From positions 62,001-126,000 of the forward strand of contig JAKCPI010009525.1 in assembly GCA_023213315.1 (NCBI GenBank): a DNA stretch of 64,000 bases, given 5' to 3'. This document shows, one piece after another, positions 1-10,554 of this stretch (positions are counted from its first letter, which is position 1; the number at the start of each line of letters is the position of its first letter). This DNA comes from Euborellia annulipes. Its lineage: Eukaryota; Arthropoda; Insecta; Dermaptera; Anisolabididae. Both the position numbers and the translations under genes were made by a program. The notes beneath the pieces are model-generated. The model saw nothing but the letters and a program-made list of their open reading frames with translations, was not told the DNA's origin and ran no database searches.

Positions 1-47
1 GCGGTCCGCCCCAGGCCCCGAGCCGGCAGAGGCCCCCATATATTTAT

Positions 48-1480
48 AAAAAAAAAAAATTTAATGAAAATTTTTCTTTGAAAGGCCCCGGGGCCCTCAG
101 GGCTCAAGTAAAAATGGGAAAATTTAGATAAAAAAAAAAGAAAATTTAATAAAAATTTCCCTTTGAGAGGCCCCCCGAGACCCTCAGGGTTCAAGTAAAA
201 ACAAAATTTAATGAAAATTTCTCTGTGAGAGGCCCCGGGGCCCTCAGGTCTAAAGTAAAAACAAAATTTAATGAAAATTTCTCTTTGAAAGGCCCCGGGG
301 CCCTCAGGGCTCAAGTAAAAATGGGAAAATTTAGATAAAAAAAAAAGAAAATTTAATACAAATTTCCCTTTGAGAGGCCCCCGAGGCCCTCAGGGCTCAA
401 GTAAAAATGGGAAAATTTAGATAAAAAAAAAAGAAAATTTAATACAAATTTCCCTTTGAGAGGCCCCCGAGGCCCTCAGGGCTTTTTACAAATGGGAAAA
501 TTTAGATAAAAAAAACAAAATTTATTGAAAATTTCTCTTTGAGAGGCCCCGGGGCCCTTGAGGCTCAAGTAAAAATGGGAAAATTTAGATAAAAAAAAAC
601 AAAATTTATTGAAAATTTCTCTTTGAGAGGCCCCGGGGCCCTTGAGGCTCAAGTAAAAATGGGAAAATTTAGATAAAAAAAAAACAAAATTTATGAAAAT
701 TTCTCTTTGAGAGGCCCCGGGGCCCTTGAGGCTCAAGTAAAAATGGAAAAATTTAGATAAAAAAAAACAAAATTTATTGAATATTTCTCTTTGAGAGGCC
801 CCGGGGCCCTTGAGGCTCAAGTAAAAATGGGAAAATTTAGATAAAAAAAACAAAATTTATTGAAAATTTCTCTTTGAGAGGCCCCGGGGCCCTTGAGGCT
901 CAAGTAAAAATGGGAAAATTTAGATAAAAAAAAACAAAATTTATTGAAAATTTCTCTTTGAGAGGCCCCGGGGCCCTTGAGGCTCAAGTAAAAATGGGAA
1001 AATTTAGATAAAAAAAAAACAAAATTTATTGAAAATTTCTCTTTGAGAGGCCCCGGGGCCCTTGAGGCTCAAGTAAAAATGGAAAAATTTAGATAAAAAA
1101 AAAACAAAATTTATGAAAATTTCTCTTTGAGAGGCCCCGGGGCCCTCAGGGCTCAAGTAAAAACAAAATTTATTGAAAATTTCTCTTTGAGAGGCCCCGG
1201 GGCCCTTGAGGCTCAAGTAAAAATGGGAAAATTTAGATAAAAAAAACAAAATTTATGAAAATTTCTCTTTGAGAGGCCCCGGGGCCCTCAGGGCTCAAGT
1301 AAAAACAAAATTTATTGAAAATTTCTTTTTGAGAGGCCCCGGGGCCCTTGGGGCTCAAGTAAAAACAAAATTTATTGAAAATTTCTCTTTGAGAGGCCCC
1401 GGGGCCCTTGGGGCTGAAGTAAAAATGGGAAAATTTAGATAAAAAAAAGAAAATTTAATGAAAATTACCCCTTGGGGTTC
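48..1480. repeat. Tandem array, two interleaved unit lengths (about 84 and 60 bp)
   Basis: Eighteen head-to-tail units can be placed by the motif gagaggcccc or gaaaggcccc, at 80, 165, 227, 287, 372, 458, 541, 625, 709, 793, 876, 960, 1045, 1129, 1189, 1271, 1331 and 1391. Most steps are 82-86 bp; five are 60-62 bp and lack one block containing tgggaaaatttagat and an A-run. Each unit joins a GC-rich block to an A/T-rich block. Units from 541 to 1129 are nearly identical; earlier ones are more diverged. On the minus strand a frame stays open across several units because 84 and 60 are multiples of three. I take this as a by-product of the period, not a gene. The array may begin before the window. 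Confidence 0.9.
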
Positions 1481-1547
1481 AGGGATATACGGTATTTTAA
1501 AAATGTTTTTGTGAATGGAAGAGAGGGATATTTAAAGATGACCACCC

Positions 1548-3094
1548 CAGCGGCGTAACCAGCCTTTGAGGGCGGGGGGGGCGAAGCTCAACTAGGGCGC
1601 CGATTTTCCAGGGGGCTCCGCCCCTGGACCCCCTTGCTCGCCTTCGGCGAGCAATTGCCCGCCTTCGGCGGGCAAATTTCTTGCATCCTGTAATTTCTTC
1701 AGCGAATTTGTGAAACAAATGAATTTGTTTATATTTACATGTTTTTTAATGACACCTGTATGATTTTGTTTTGATTTTTTATCAAAATTAACGAATATTT
1801 TCTTTTTTTCTTTGATTATTTCAAAAACTATTCAGTTTTCGAAAAAATGTCAAAGAATAAAAACTTTTTAAAATAGTGTAATTTATCATAATATAACAAA
1901 AAAATTGAAAACTTCAAAATTTTGGAAAAAACTTTTTAAGTAAAGTACTACTTCCAAGTGACGTATTTACTCCAAAAGTTGATAAAAATCTACAATTTTA
2001 GTGTAAGGAGCATATACCAACTTTCATCGATCTAGCTGCTTTGGTTTTTAAGCAATCGTGTTCACACCCACACACAGACGTAATTCCAAAAGAACATACG
2101 AGAAAGTCTCGGGGAAGTCATTCCCCATTTTTTTTTAACACACACTTTTTTCCCATTCACACTCACACTCACACACACATGCACACAGTCTTTTCAGCAA
2201 CTTAGGCCATATAAGACTTTGACTTTGACATTTGGTATCCAAATGGCTTCAATAAAATCATCAGACTGCCTGATCCCAGGCCCGAACCCCCGATTAGAGC
2301 CCTGCACGGGTACGGGTTGGCCCGTAGGCCCGTTACCTACCCGGCCCGCGGACCGGGACGGGCGGGCTTTGGAGGCCATGAAAAAAATTACGGATGGGTA
2401 CGGGCGGGTAGCAAGTCTAAATAAACGGGTTCGGGCGGACGGGCATGCAAATGAAATTTTATTTAAAAATTGCTAGGCATTCGTTCATTCATTCATTAAA
2501 TCTCGGGCGGGAATGGGCGTGTTTGAAAAAATTCCGGGCGGGCTCGAGCCGGCCTGAAGAATGGTAAAAGCCCTTTCATTTTGAGAAAATCGAAAAAAAC
2601 TGAAAAACTACATCAGTAAAATACTAGTACTTTTTGGCCGATTTTGATTAAAAGCTTATTTTCACGGTCCCGGGGGTGTTTAACTTAAATATAACATTTC
2701 AGTCTCATAGCTCAATTCCTTCATGCTTAAAAAAGTTTTGAATTTCAACAAATTAAATATTAAGGCTTATACGAATCCTGAGTAATTCTCCACAGCCATA
2801 AAACATCAAATTAAGGCTTATATATTGCAAAATAAAAAAAATTTTAATTATAAAGCCTCTATATACGTTATTTATTATTTTTGGAATTAAATTCATTTAA
2901 AATAGTAGAATTCAAGTTGTAATATAATTTTAAAAGAAAACAATCTATGAAAAGAATATGATAAAATCACATTCGCTGGGCTATATCTTAGAGGCCGTAG
3001 GGCGCCAATGCCGGTTTCGGGGGCGCCAAGGGCTCGATGCGCTTGGGGCGGGGGGGCTCGAGCCCCCCCTCGCCCCCCCCTGGTTACGCCACTG
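1548..3094. mobile_element. hAT-type non-autonomous transposon, 1.55 kb, with 8-bp target duplication
   Basis: The left end reads cagcggcgtaacc and the right end tggttacgccactg, which are inverted copies. The flanks 1540-1547 and 3095-3102 are identical, gaccaccc, an exact 8-bp target duplication as made by hAT transposases. GC-rich subterminal blocks (1568-1672, 2996-3085) surround an AT-rich core with no transposase frame. The core also carries a partial SINE (2130-2295), a GC-rich segment at 2296-2560 of unknown origin, and a fold-back element fragment at 2575-2700. A short relative lies at 48213-48472. Confidence 0.85.
2130..2295 (-). repeat. SINE family A fragment (head missing)
   Basis: Read on the minus strand it has the middle of family A (the inverted pair around the motif catttggtatccaaatggc), the module with gccatataagac, and the GT-rich 3' tail. 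The tRNA-like head is absent. It lies inside the MITE at 1548-3094. Confidence 0.75.
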
Positions 3095-3334
3095 GACCAC
3101 CCCCCCCAAAAAAAAAAAAAATTCAATATAAGGCCCCCATCTTCTAGTTTCGCCCCCAGGCCCCCAACTGCCTCGGTACGCCTCTGTATTAGTGCAGTTA
3201 TTTTAAGGTTATTATCCAAATGTAAGACAACACATTTGTAGCCTATAGATTTAATTTTAGAGACGGCTTATCGAAGGGTATCAATAACTTTGTGTCCTGA
3301 TTTTAAATATCTCTTTAATATTCTTGTTTGCTTT

Positions 3335-3478
3335 TTATATAAAAATACAGCTTGGGGGCCTGGCAACGGAGTAGAGCAACAGTTACCACAATCGTTGCGG
3401 ATAAGCGATGCCAAGCGCGGCGAAACCTCGGGTTGGTGACCCCAACGTGTTAAACGTCCCCCGATAGTCATCGGTATT
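3335..3478. repeat. Short dispersed repeat family C, copy 1
   Basis: About 140 bp with gcctggcaacggagtagag, gataagcgatgccaagc and a closing tagtcatcggtattat. Diverged relatives occur at 20825-20930 and 36165-36295. I see no clear RNA polymerase III boxes, so the class is open. Confidence 0.55.
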
Positions 3479-3672
3479 ATTAAATTAAAATAAAATTCTA
3501 ATGACTTGGGAAGTCGAAAAGGGTAATTAAAAAAAATATCAGAATATATTATTAAAATTTAATAATGAGTTAGATTTCTTTTAATGAAAAAAATTTGAAA
3601 AGAAACAATCAGTGGTTTTTCTTTTGCACCAAGAACAATATGTTATTAACCATGCAACTATACCGAACGTTG

Positions 3673-3727
3673 CGGGATCCCAAGCAGTCTGATGATTTTA
3701 TTTAAGCCATTTGGATATCAAATGAAA
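3673..3727 (+). repeat. SINE family A fragment
   Basis: It carries the family A stretch from gggatcccaagcagtctgat through the atttggatatcaaat palindrome. Only the junction between tRNA-like head and body remains. A separate tRNA-box-B-like string, agttcgattcccggc, follows at 3782-3797. Confidence 0.6.
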
Positions 3728-3954
3728 TGATTTATAAAATGGCGAAAAAATTCTTAGGTATTTATTTATTCGGAGGATCCGTAGTTCGATTCCCGGCGGC
3801 ACACCCTTATTTTTTCGGGTATATGAATTAATAAATATTTAATTATATATCATATATTATTTTTTAGGGCTCTGAAGATGGCTTGGCCGAAAGGTGAATA
3901 AATTTATGCCTCAGCACAAACGAGTTCTTATTATTTCACATTTTGTGAATTTCT

Positions 3955-4184
3955 CACACTCACACACACATTCACACGTCTTTTCGGCAGCTCAGGCCAT
4001 ATAAGACATTTACGATATCCGTTATTTATGAATTTATATATATAGGGGTCCAGGCATTTTTATTTAAGCCATCTGGTATCCAGATGGTTTAAATAAAATC
4101 ATCGGACTGCCTGAGGGTCCGAACCCGCGACGTTTGGTATATGAGGTTAGCACGCTAACCTCTACACCACGCCCCGTGGGCCCT
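3955..4184 (-). repeat. SINE family A, near full length
   Basis: On the minus strand: a tRNA-like head with box B ggttcggaccc and a box A region near 4170, then the agtccgatgattttattta junction, the inverted pair around ggataccagatggc, the module gccatataagac...gccgaaaagac, and a GT-rich tail. The order and spacing match the complete copy at 61650-61907. Confidence 0.8.
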
Positions 4185-4189
4185 CCTTT

Positions 4190-5235
4190 TTTAAACAAAC
4201 GAATTCAAATAATCAGGACTGCGCCATTGTTTAGTAAATAATAATAATAAATTATATGTAAACATTTATAATTTATACAGATCAAAGTTTCGAATTAGTG
4301 AAAGTGCTAAAACAACTGAAATACAACTTAAGTGAGCTGATATTTCCGGTTTACTGATATTGAGCTAAAATTTTATTTTAGTTTCTGTTTTTCTTTATAG
4401 ATAGACATCAAAGGGGCATCTTTATAAAATAGTAATTAATACAAAGAAGAGATGGCAGAAAAAACCAAAAGAGCAATTTTTAAAAAAATTCTGATATTCA
4501 GAACATTTAGGATGGAAATTCATTTCCGAAACTATGAAAAAGAATAAATAAAAAGAATAAAAATCACAAAATAATTATTTTAAATTCTAATATCAATTTA
4601 ATCTTAAATTTTTAGGAAATAGGAAGATTAAATTAATATACGTATTAAAAAGAATATTTTGTCACTAACAATTAAAAAGTAACATGTTAATTTATGCTTT
4701 CAAAATAGGTTTTTATGGGTATACTTTCGTATTTTTTTTTTTTTCTTATGTCAAATAAATTATTTTAATTTACGCACAAGATGACAAAAAGATTTATTTT
4801 ACTGAACATCTCTGGTTTTCTTTTAATTAAGATCAACAAGATGGTGATTATTTTTTGCTACCTCTTTTGACTTATAAGGGACAAACGAACTAAGCCATTT
4901 TATTTTAATGATCCCATAAAATAAAAAAAACTTACTACATACCCTTTTAATTTTAATTGAAAAACATAAATCTAAAAAATGATTGAAACTAGAGAACTAA
5001 TAGGAAAAGGTTATCAAAAAAGAAATTTGATAATAAATTAGTCGATTTCGAAATTGGGTTGTGGGAATTCTTTAATTAATTTACCTGATTTTTTCAGAGA
5101 GATAATTTTATTTTTTAAGAGAGTAATAAAAATAATAAATAATACTTATTTAAAGTTTGTAATTATTCAAAGTATGATTTTAAAACAAAAGGAATGAGTG
5201 AAAGATAGCATAGGGCTTATAAATAGTGTAAGATA
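4190..5235. other. AT-rich stretch, no gene seen
   Basis: Low-complexity AT sequence. Every frame has frequent stops and I see no splice-bounded open segment, RNA gene or recognisable repeat end. Confidence 0.6.
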
Positions 5236-5240
5236 TAGGG

Positions 5241-5400
5241 CAGGGATGGCGAACCTTTTTGAGACCTAGGTAAAATTTTGTTCATATTGGGTATAGGAGA
5301 CTTTGCAGCCAAGGAAATTAAATAAAAGTTTTTGTCTCCTATACCCAATTCAAAGTCTACAGCCACTTCTCATCATTTGTTCATTTTTTTTTTTTTTTTG
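5241..5400 (+). mobile_element. Possible left end of a hAT element
   Basis: It begins with cagggatggcgaacctttt, the style of hAT termini that start CAGGG. Inside is a small inverted pair (tgggtataggagactttg at 5288-5305, and tctcctatacccaattcaa near 5335). No matching right terminus was found, so it may be truncated by the neighbouring element. Confidence 0.35.
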
Positions 5401-5402
5401 TA

Positions 5403-6387
5403 GAGGTAAAGGTGGTATTATGAGCCCCTAGTTTCTTTTTTGTTATAATAAATTTTTTTAAATAATTTTTGCTAAATTATTTGTGTTGAACTTCAACTAT
5501 AACAATTGATGAATATATTTAAAAAGTATGCAGTCGATTAAATACACAGAAAGTGAAATAATAACAAAAAATCAAAAAGTTCGTTTTGTTGAAAAAAATT
5601 TTTTTCTGTGCTGGTATTATGAGCCCCTAGAGTAAATACATGAAAAAAAGTGTTAAAAAGAGGTTAGTAATACAAATATCCTTTATGAAAATTGTATTTT
5701 GTTAATTACAAAACTATATTAGTGTAAATAAGTTGAAAAACAGAAAATATTTTATGATCTGCAAAAGTCACAAATATAAACATCTTTTTCAGTCCCAGCA
5801 CAGTCATTGTGCGCCCACATTTCACACATCAGGCACTATATCCACAGTTCTCCTTGATTATTGGCAGAGTAAAGTCCTTCACAAAACTTACAGGGAGTAT
5901 GCTCATCTCCGGGGTTATCAACTCCCATTGGCATTTCTAAAACGGACTTTTCGGTATTGACGGACCATCAAAAATTGGGGCTCATATACCAGGCACAGAA
6001 GGGGGCTCACATTACCGACATAGCCATATTGAATTTCCTCAAAGCATATTTTATCTTTGTTACTGTCTAAATTAATTATCACCTACATTAAATCAAAGCT
6101 TAAAACCTACTCTATTAGATTGCGTAGCCTATTAAAGTAAATGTAATCGAATAATAATCATAATTAAGGGCTAAATAGGTACCTTTCAAAGTTTTTTAGT
6201 AGAAGAAAACACAAACACCTGATTTATCCACCATCTATCATTAACAACTGAACCAAAGCTCTCTAGAGGCCTAAAAAAGAACGGAACACAGTGTTTCCAT
6301 CAATCCCCATTAGATTGTGTGAACTCTATGACGAGATATATTGGGGGCTCATAATACCTACAGGGCTCATATTACCACCTTTACCTC
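5403..6387 (-). mobile_element. pogo/Tigger-like element relic with TA target duplication
   Basis: The ends are inverted copies: gaggtaaaggtggtatta at the left, and ccacctttacctc preceded by ggctcat at the right. Both are flanked by TA (5401-5402, 6388-6389). The motif tattatgagcccc recurs inside both ends (near 5418, 5613, 5975, 6010, 6345), as subterminal repeats. The interior keeps a decayed PHD-finger coding tail on the minus strand. TA flanks plus a C-terminal PHD-type finger suggest a DDE_1 (pogo-like) source. That is inferred; no catalytic domain remains. Confidence 0.65.
5752..5968 (-). pseudogene. Transposase C-terminal PHD-type zinc finger, decayed
   Basis: The minus-strand frame shows Cys-x2-Cys (PCKFCEGLYS), then W-I-stop-C-x2-C, an M-W-A-H-x3-C stretch (CEMWAHNDC), and a final C-x2-C (YICDFC) before a TAA at 5752. 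This C4HC3 order is the PHD-like finger that closes many insect DDE_1 transposases. An in-frame TAG at 5836-5838 interrupts it just before the second Cys pair, so it is a pseudogene. The upstream acidic stretch (VDNPGDEH) also fits such a tail. It lies between the inverted repeats of 5403-6387, which ties it to that element. A host PHD protein cannot be fully excluded, but no exon boundaries are seen. Confidence 0.6.
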
Positions 6388-6479
6388 TACTAGCTCTTGG
6401 GTCACTAATGCCCATTTTCACCAAAGTTTAAAGCATTTTAATAAACTGAGTATTTTTAAAACTAAACATTCCGACTATA

Positions 6480-6730
6480 AATTTGAATGTAAGACCTATT
6501 GGTTCCTCATTGGGCTGCCCTATAGGGATGTCACGCAAAGTCCTGTCTGGACCAGATTGGACAATTATTTCCCATTTAAGTCCCACACAGAACCCAATTG
6601 GGAGAAACTGACTATAAGTCATTTTATTTTTGCTGAGAATTTCCCGATTGGGTTCTAATTGGACCCTTATAGGGATTTCCCTATTGGGCATGCCTCCTTG
6701 GGACCCAATGAGATCCAGATGTATACTCTG
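6480..6730. repeat. Region with internal inverted pieces (cccaattggg-type)
   Basis: Short motifs such as ccctatagggatgtc, ttatagggatttccc, acccaattggga and cgattgggttc recur in both orientations. It looks like a degraded inverted-repeat element. I cannot define its ends. Confidence 0.35.
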
Positions 6731-6734
6731 GGTA

Positions 6735-7370
6735 AGGAATTTTAGTCGGGATCTTTAAAATTCAATAAAATTAAAATAAAAATGGGCGTGGTTTGAAAAT
6801 TTTTAGTGGGGTTAAAAATTCTTAAGTGTTTAGTACAAATGGCAATAAGTGTTTGAATGAACAAGGAGTAACGAAAATTACATACAATATACAGTTATAT
6901 TATGAAATATTATTTATTAATATACAATATATAGTATATGTATAACAAAATTGATTATTAAGTATTTAATGAGAAATCTGTTGCTGTTTATTTTCAGATA
7001 TTTTTTTAATATTAGGTTCATATTTCGTATTCATTAGTTTAACGCATTTCGCAATCTTGGGTCAGTTAAAAAGCTTGCGTGGATCAGTGTCTGACCCAAG
7101 AGTAATAGGTTTGCCATCGATATAGGGAATTCATTTTGCTTCCTGAAAGGTAGGCAACCCAATAAACTAATGAATTAATTGCTCCAAAGTTCCTAAAGAG
7201 CTCACCACCCTCCAGACTTTGAGTTGAAAGTCAATCAATACAAACTTTCGGAACATAGGCCCTTATTATATAAATCATTATTTATTTATTGTATTAATTT
7301 AATTAATTAATTTAATAATTACTAATATATTATTCATGACAAATTTATATATAAAACTTGACAATTTATA
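6735..7370. other. AT-rich stretch, no gene seen
   Basis: No supported coding segment. A small inverted pair (cttgggtcag at 7056, ctgacccaag at 7092) could form a hairpin with a loop of about 25 bases. Confidence 0.5.
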
Positions 7371-7377
7371 CTTCCTG

Positions 7378-7416
7378 AAGAAGGGAGGGATGAATAATCC
7401 GAAATGCCGAGAATAA
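7378..7416 (+). other. Degenerate hammerhead-like motif
   Basis: It reads cctgaagaaggga, then a spacer, then taatccgaaatgccgag. The box order resembles a hammerhead core (CUGANGA, stem II, GAAA), but stem II pairing is poor. I treat it as a possible fossil of the motif at 30537-30583. Confidence 0.2.
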
Positions 7417-7621
7417 GAAGAAATAAAATTATTTCTATACTTTTATCCTTGGCTGCCTTTTACATGTGATTTATATTAACCTAATGTTATTTAACAATGT
7501 ATTTATTAATTCAAATGTACCTTGAGCTGGCTAAATGCTTTTTATCTGAGCAAGGCCATAATTTTAAATAAAAAAAAAAAAATCCTTGGCTGCCTAAAAA
7601 CCCTAACCATGTAAATAATAA

Positions 7622-7714
7622 AAATCTGGTGTGACTAGCCTCTCAGCACACAACTTTCTCTTACCTTCGGTAATTGAAGTTGTGTTCTGTTCTTGCAACG
7701 CCAGATTTTCTGTC
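7622..7714. repeat. Small hairpin repeat (atctggtgtgac type)
   Basis: The left arm aaaaatctggtgtgac...cacacaactttctcttacc is answered by an inverted arm ending gttgcaacgccagatttt... . Copies occur at 15259-15346, 17755-17822, 19906-19995 and 46403-46490. In the fold-back element at 14644-15750 the same hairpin is the central joint between the arms. Confidence 0.7.
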
Positions 7715-7783
7715 ATATGTTTAGTTTGCGGTAGTGCAATAGATTTTTTTTTTTTTTAAGAGTCACTTTTTTATTCTCATTGG

Positions 7784-7912
7784 CCGACACACTCACACAG
7801 TCTTTTCGGCAGCTCAGGCCATATTAAACTTATGGTATATTTGGGGTCCAGTTTTTCTTATTTAAGCCATTTGGTATCCAAATGGCTTAGATAAAAACAT
7901 CGGACTACCTGG
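7784..7912 (-). repeat. SINE family A, 5'-truncated
   Basis: It contains the 3' module (cttttcggcagctcaggccat), the body hairpin catttggtatccaaatggc and the start of the gat-ttt-att junction. The tRNA-like head is missing and a fold-back element fragment follows directly (7915-7975). Confidence 0.75.
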
Positions 7913-7984
7913 TGTACCTTACGTAAATATAAAATTCAACTTCTTAGCTCTTTTCGTTCTTGATAGTAACAAGTCAATAAAATA

Positions 7985-9168
7985 CACTAGTCGACAAAAT
8001 TGAACTTTTTTTCTTTCACAAGAATGAAGATATGAAATTCTAGAAGTATTTTTCACCCTGAATTCAGATATGTAGTTAGAATTTTTCCATCAGGCACAGT
8101 TTTAGAGATATAGAGCAAAATAGATTTTGGTCGAAAATGGGCTCTAAAACGGCTTTTATTTAGAATGTTCAAATTATTTTTTAACGCCGCACCCCGTCAA
8201 ATTATGCAGATAGTTAGAATACATATAAATTTTAAGTTTCATCCCAATCGGAGGTCATTTAGACGTGCCGCAAACGGCTTAAAGTTTAGAAAAATCGAAA
8301 TTTTCAAGATTTTTTTTTGCTTTGGTCACCCCTAATACAATTTTAAAGATCCCTGAATGAAAAAAACATATATGTACGATATTCTATAGTTTTTTGGCTT
8401 TCTAAAAAGCATTCATTCGTAAAATCTGTTAATTATTAACGAAATTATTAATAAAAACGTGAGCAAAGAAAAAACACAAGTACATTCACTGGACGAAAAA
8501 AATGGACCTCTTGTTCTTTTAGAAGTATAAAGAAAGATATGAGATTCAAAAAATATTTTTTTTTTAATAATATATAATAAAGTTAGTGCCCGTGACTCGA
8601 TGCTCAGAGAGGATACATTAGCTTCTCGTGGATAGGGTTCGCTTTTTAATTCAATTGAAGTCCATTTTTTTCGACCAGTGAGTGTACTTGTGTTTTTTTT
8701 GCTCACGTTTTTATTAATAATTTCGTTAATAATTAACAGATTTTTACGAATAAATGCTTTTTAGAAAGCCAAAAACTATAGAATATCGTACATATATGTT
8801 TTTTTCATTCAGGGATCTTTAAAATTGTATTAGGGGTGACAAAAGCAAAAAAATCTTGAAAATTTCGATTTTTCTAAACTTTAAGCCGTTTGCGGCACGT
8901 CTAAATGACCTCCGATTGGGATGAAACTTAAAATTTATATGTATTCTAACTATCTGCATAATTTGACGGGGTGCGGCGTTAAAAATAATTTGAACATTCT
9001 AAATAAAAGCCGTTTTAGAGCCCATTTTCGACCAAAATCTATTTTGCTCTATATCTCTAAAACTGTGCCTGATGGAAAAATTCTAACTACATATCTGAAT
9101 TCAGGGTGAAAAAAATGCACTAGGTTCACTAATCAGATATCTTGTGAAAAAAACCTTGTCGACTAGTG
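7985..9168. mobile_element. Long fold-back element, arms over 500 bp
   Basis: It starts cactagtcgacaa and ends ttgtcgactagtg. The left arm (to about 8500) is matched in inverse order by the right arm (from about 8655), with identity above 90 percent by eye for most of its length, including atgaccnccgattgggatga and cggggtgcggcgttaaaa on the right arm. The outermost 80 bases of the arms differ, apart from the terminal 13. The flanks ata/ata (7982-7984, 9169-9171) are compatible with a short target duplication. No transposase is encoded. The superfamily is uncertain; the tip resembles Tc1/mariner ends. Confidence 0.8.
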
Positions 9169-9221
9169 ATATCAGATTTAAAAAGAGGGTTGTGTACATA
9201 ATACAAAATAATTTTTTAGAA

Positions 9222-9586
9222 TGATAGACAGGAAGAGAGAATGTCAGCCAAAAGGAGAGCCTCTATCGAATAAAAATCTCCACTTAGAAGACGTTATTGA
9301 CGTTAATGATATACATTTGAGACTTGGCCGTATTAACTGATGAGCATACGTCATCTTATGTGAAAATTTATATTTTTATATAATTTTTGTATATGTTTAT
9401 ATTATATAACAACTCTATCTGCATTTCAATGGTGTATACCTTGAGATTGCCAATAATCTCTTTAGAACTGATGCTGGTTAGTGGGTGGGGATTTATATAA
9501 TTAAACCCGAAACGTCTTCTAAGTGGAGATTTTTATTCGATAGAGGCTCTCCTTTTGGCTGACATCCACTCGTCCTGTCTAATCGT
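9222..9586. mobile_element. Inverted-repeat element, about 365 bp
   Basis: The arms 9222-9292 and 9513-9586 are inverted copies sharing ctctatcgaataaaaatc, agtggagatttttattcg and the outer agacagga/tcctgtct. The interior has a hammerhead-like arrangement at 9461-9524. Confidence 0.7.
9461..9524 (+). other. Hammerhead-like motif, degenerate
   Basis: In order: tttagaa (candidate stem I strand), ctgatgc (core with last A changed), ggtt...aacc (weak stem II with a long loop), cgaaac, gtc (the usual cleavage triplet), then ttctaa, which pairs with the first strand over six bases. The order fits a type I hammerhead. The core change and long stem II loop argue that it is no longer active. Confidence 0.3.
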
Positions 9587-9599
9587 TGAACAGCCACTT

Positions 9600-9990
9600 C
9601 TCTTATCAACATCAAAATAATTTTTTATTTATCGAATTTGAATAAAATAAAAGTCCAATATCTTTAGATCTATATATCAAAATTAAAATATCATAAATAT
9701 ACAAAATTTAATTTTATTATGAGTTATGTTACGAAATATTATGACACTTAAGAAAAAATATGCTTCATTAGAAATTATTTACGAGCCATTTTTTAAGATA
9801 TAATAAATATTCTCATAAAAATTTGGAATTTGTTTCTACTTATTCTTTTTTTTTTTTTGCAAAAATTTATCACTCACTGAATTTTTTTTTATCATTATAA
9901 AATAGTGATTGAGTTTATTTGTGTGTGTTGATAAAAAATAAAAATAAAAAAGATGATTGATGTTGTTGATTGGGTGTGTATGTGTATATG
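9600..9990. other. AT-rich stretch, no gene seen
   Basis: Nothing supported beyond A/T runs. It leads into the unique block at 10009-10260. Confidence 0.5.
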
Positions 9991-10008
9991 TGTTTGGTCC
10001 TTGAGGAG

Positions 10009-10260
10009 GTTTTGTGGTCGCACGCGCGTCACGACAAAGCAGAGGAAACCCATTGGTGGATGGCACGTGGCCAGAACAAGGAAGAACAAACACCAACACC
10101 CTGCTTCCTCTTTCTTCTTCGTCTTTTTCTTCTTCTTCCAACTATTCGATCACGTTTCGAGTTAAATTGAGCTTAAAAGGGGAGGACTACCACGTGTCCA
10201 AATCACGCGTGATTCGCACATTCGACCATTTAGTTGAAGAAACTATTTCAGGTGTCAATA
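10009..10260. promoter_or_regulatory. Candidate cis-regulatory block with two CACGTG E-boxes
   Basis: This GC-richer, non-repeat island contains ggcacgtggcc (10060-10070), accacgtgtcc (near 10189), a perfect 14-bp palindrome aatcacgcgtgatt (10201-10214), gcacgcgcgtcacg near 10019 and an inverted CCAAT box (cccattgg) near 10048. CACGTG and GCGTG/ACGTG cores are bound by bHLH and bHLH-PAS dimers in general. A pyrimidine-rich tract (10099-10140) precedes an open segment ending at a possible donor (cataag|gtatac, 10315-10325), so a 5' exon is an alternative reading. Confidence 0.35.
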
Positions 10261-10554
10261 GGGAGTACACTAGAAGCTATTCAATTGACGAAAATTACGC
10301 TAATTTATCATTTCATAAGGTATACCTGAATTTATTTAATAAATGACAAACTTTTAGATGTGGAAATGAATGGTAGTTAGTTTTAACAACTAATGCTCTT
10401 GAAATTTTTGGCGGCGGTTTACTAAGACTAGAAGTATAATTTCAAGCCAAAAATATGTTTAAATTCTTCTATATTCTCTTTTTCCTCAATATACCATGGT
10501 AGTCTTTATAGGCTACCTGTAAATTGGATTATTTAAGATCTTTTTCGTCATCAG

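Noticed and set aside
476..1249. Repetitive minus-strand protein of 28-residue repeats
   Set aside because: The open frame follows from unit lengths of 84 and 60 bp. There is no convincing start, promoter or splice signal, and the frame breaks wherever unit length drifts.
2194..3241. GC-rich open frames on both strands
   Set aside because: They lie within the hAT MITE 1548-3094 and reflect its GC-rich ends.
3770..3800. Possible tRNA gene from agttcgattcccggc
   Set aside because: Only a box-B-like string is present; no acceptor stem, anticodon arm or box A at the right distance.
8413..9109. Open frames in the 8-9 kb region
   Set aside because: They lie in the arms of a fold-back element and show no protein-like composition or family features.
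9836..10346. Several overlapping open frames on both strands near 10 kb
   Set aside because: Frames on both strands share one balanced-composition island. None has a recognised domain, and regulatory DNA explains it at least as well. The frame ending at 10325 is mentioned only as an alternative.
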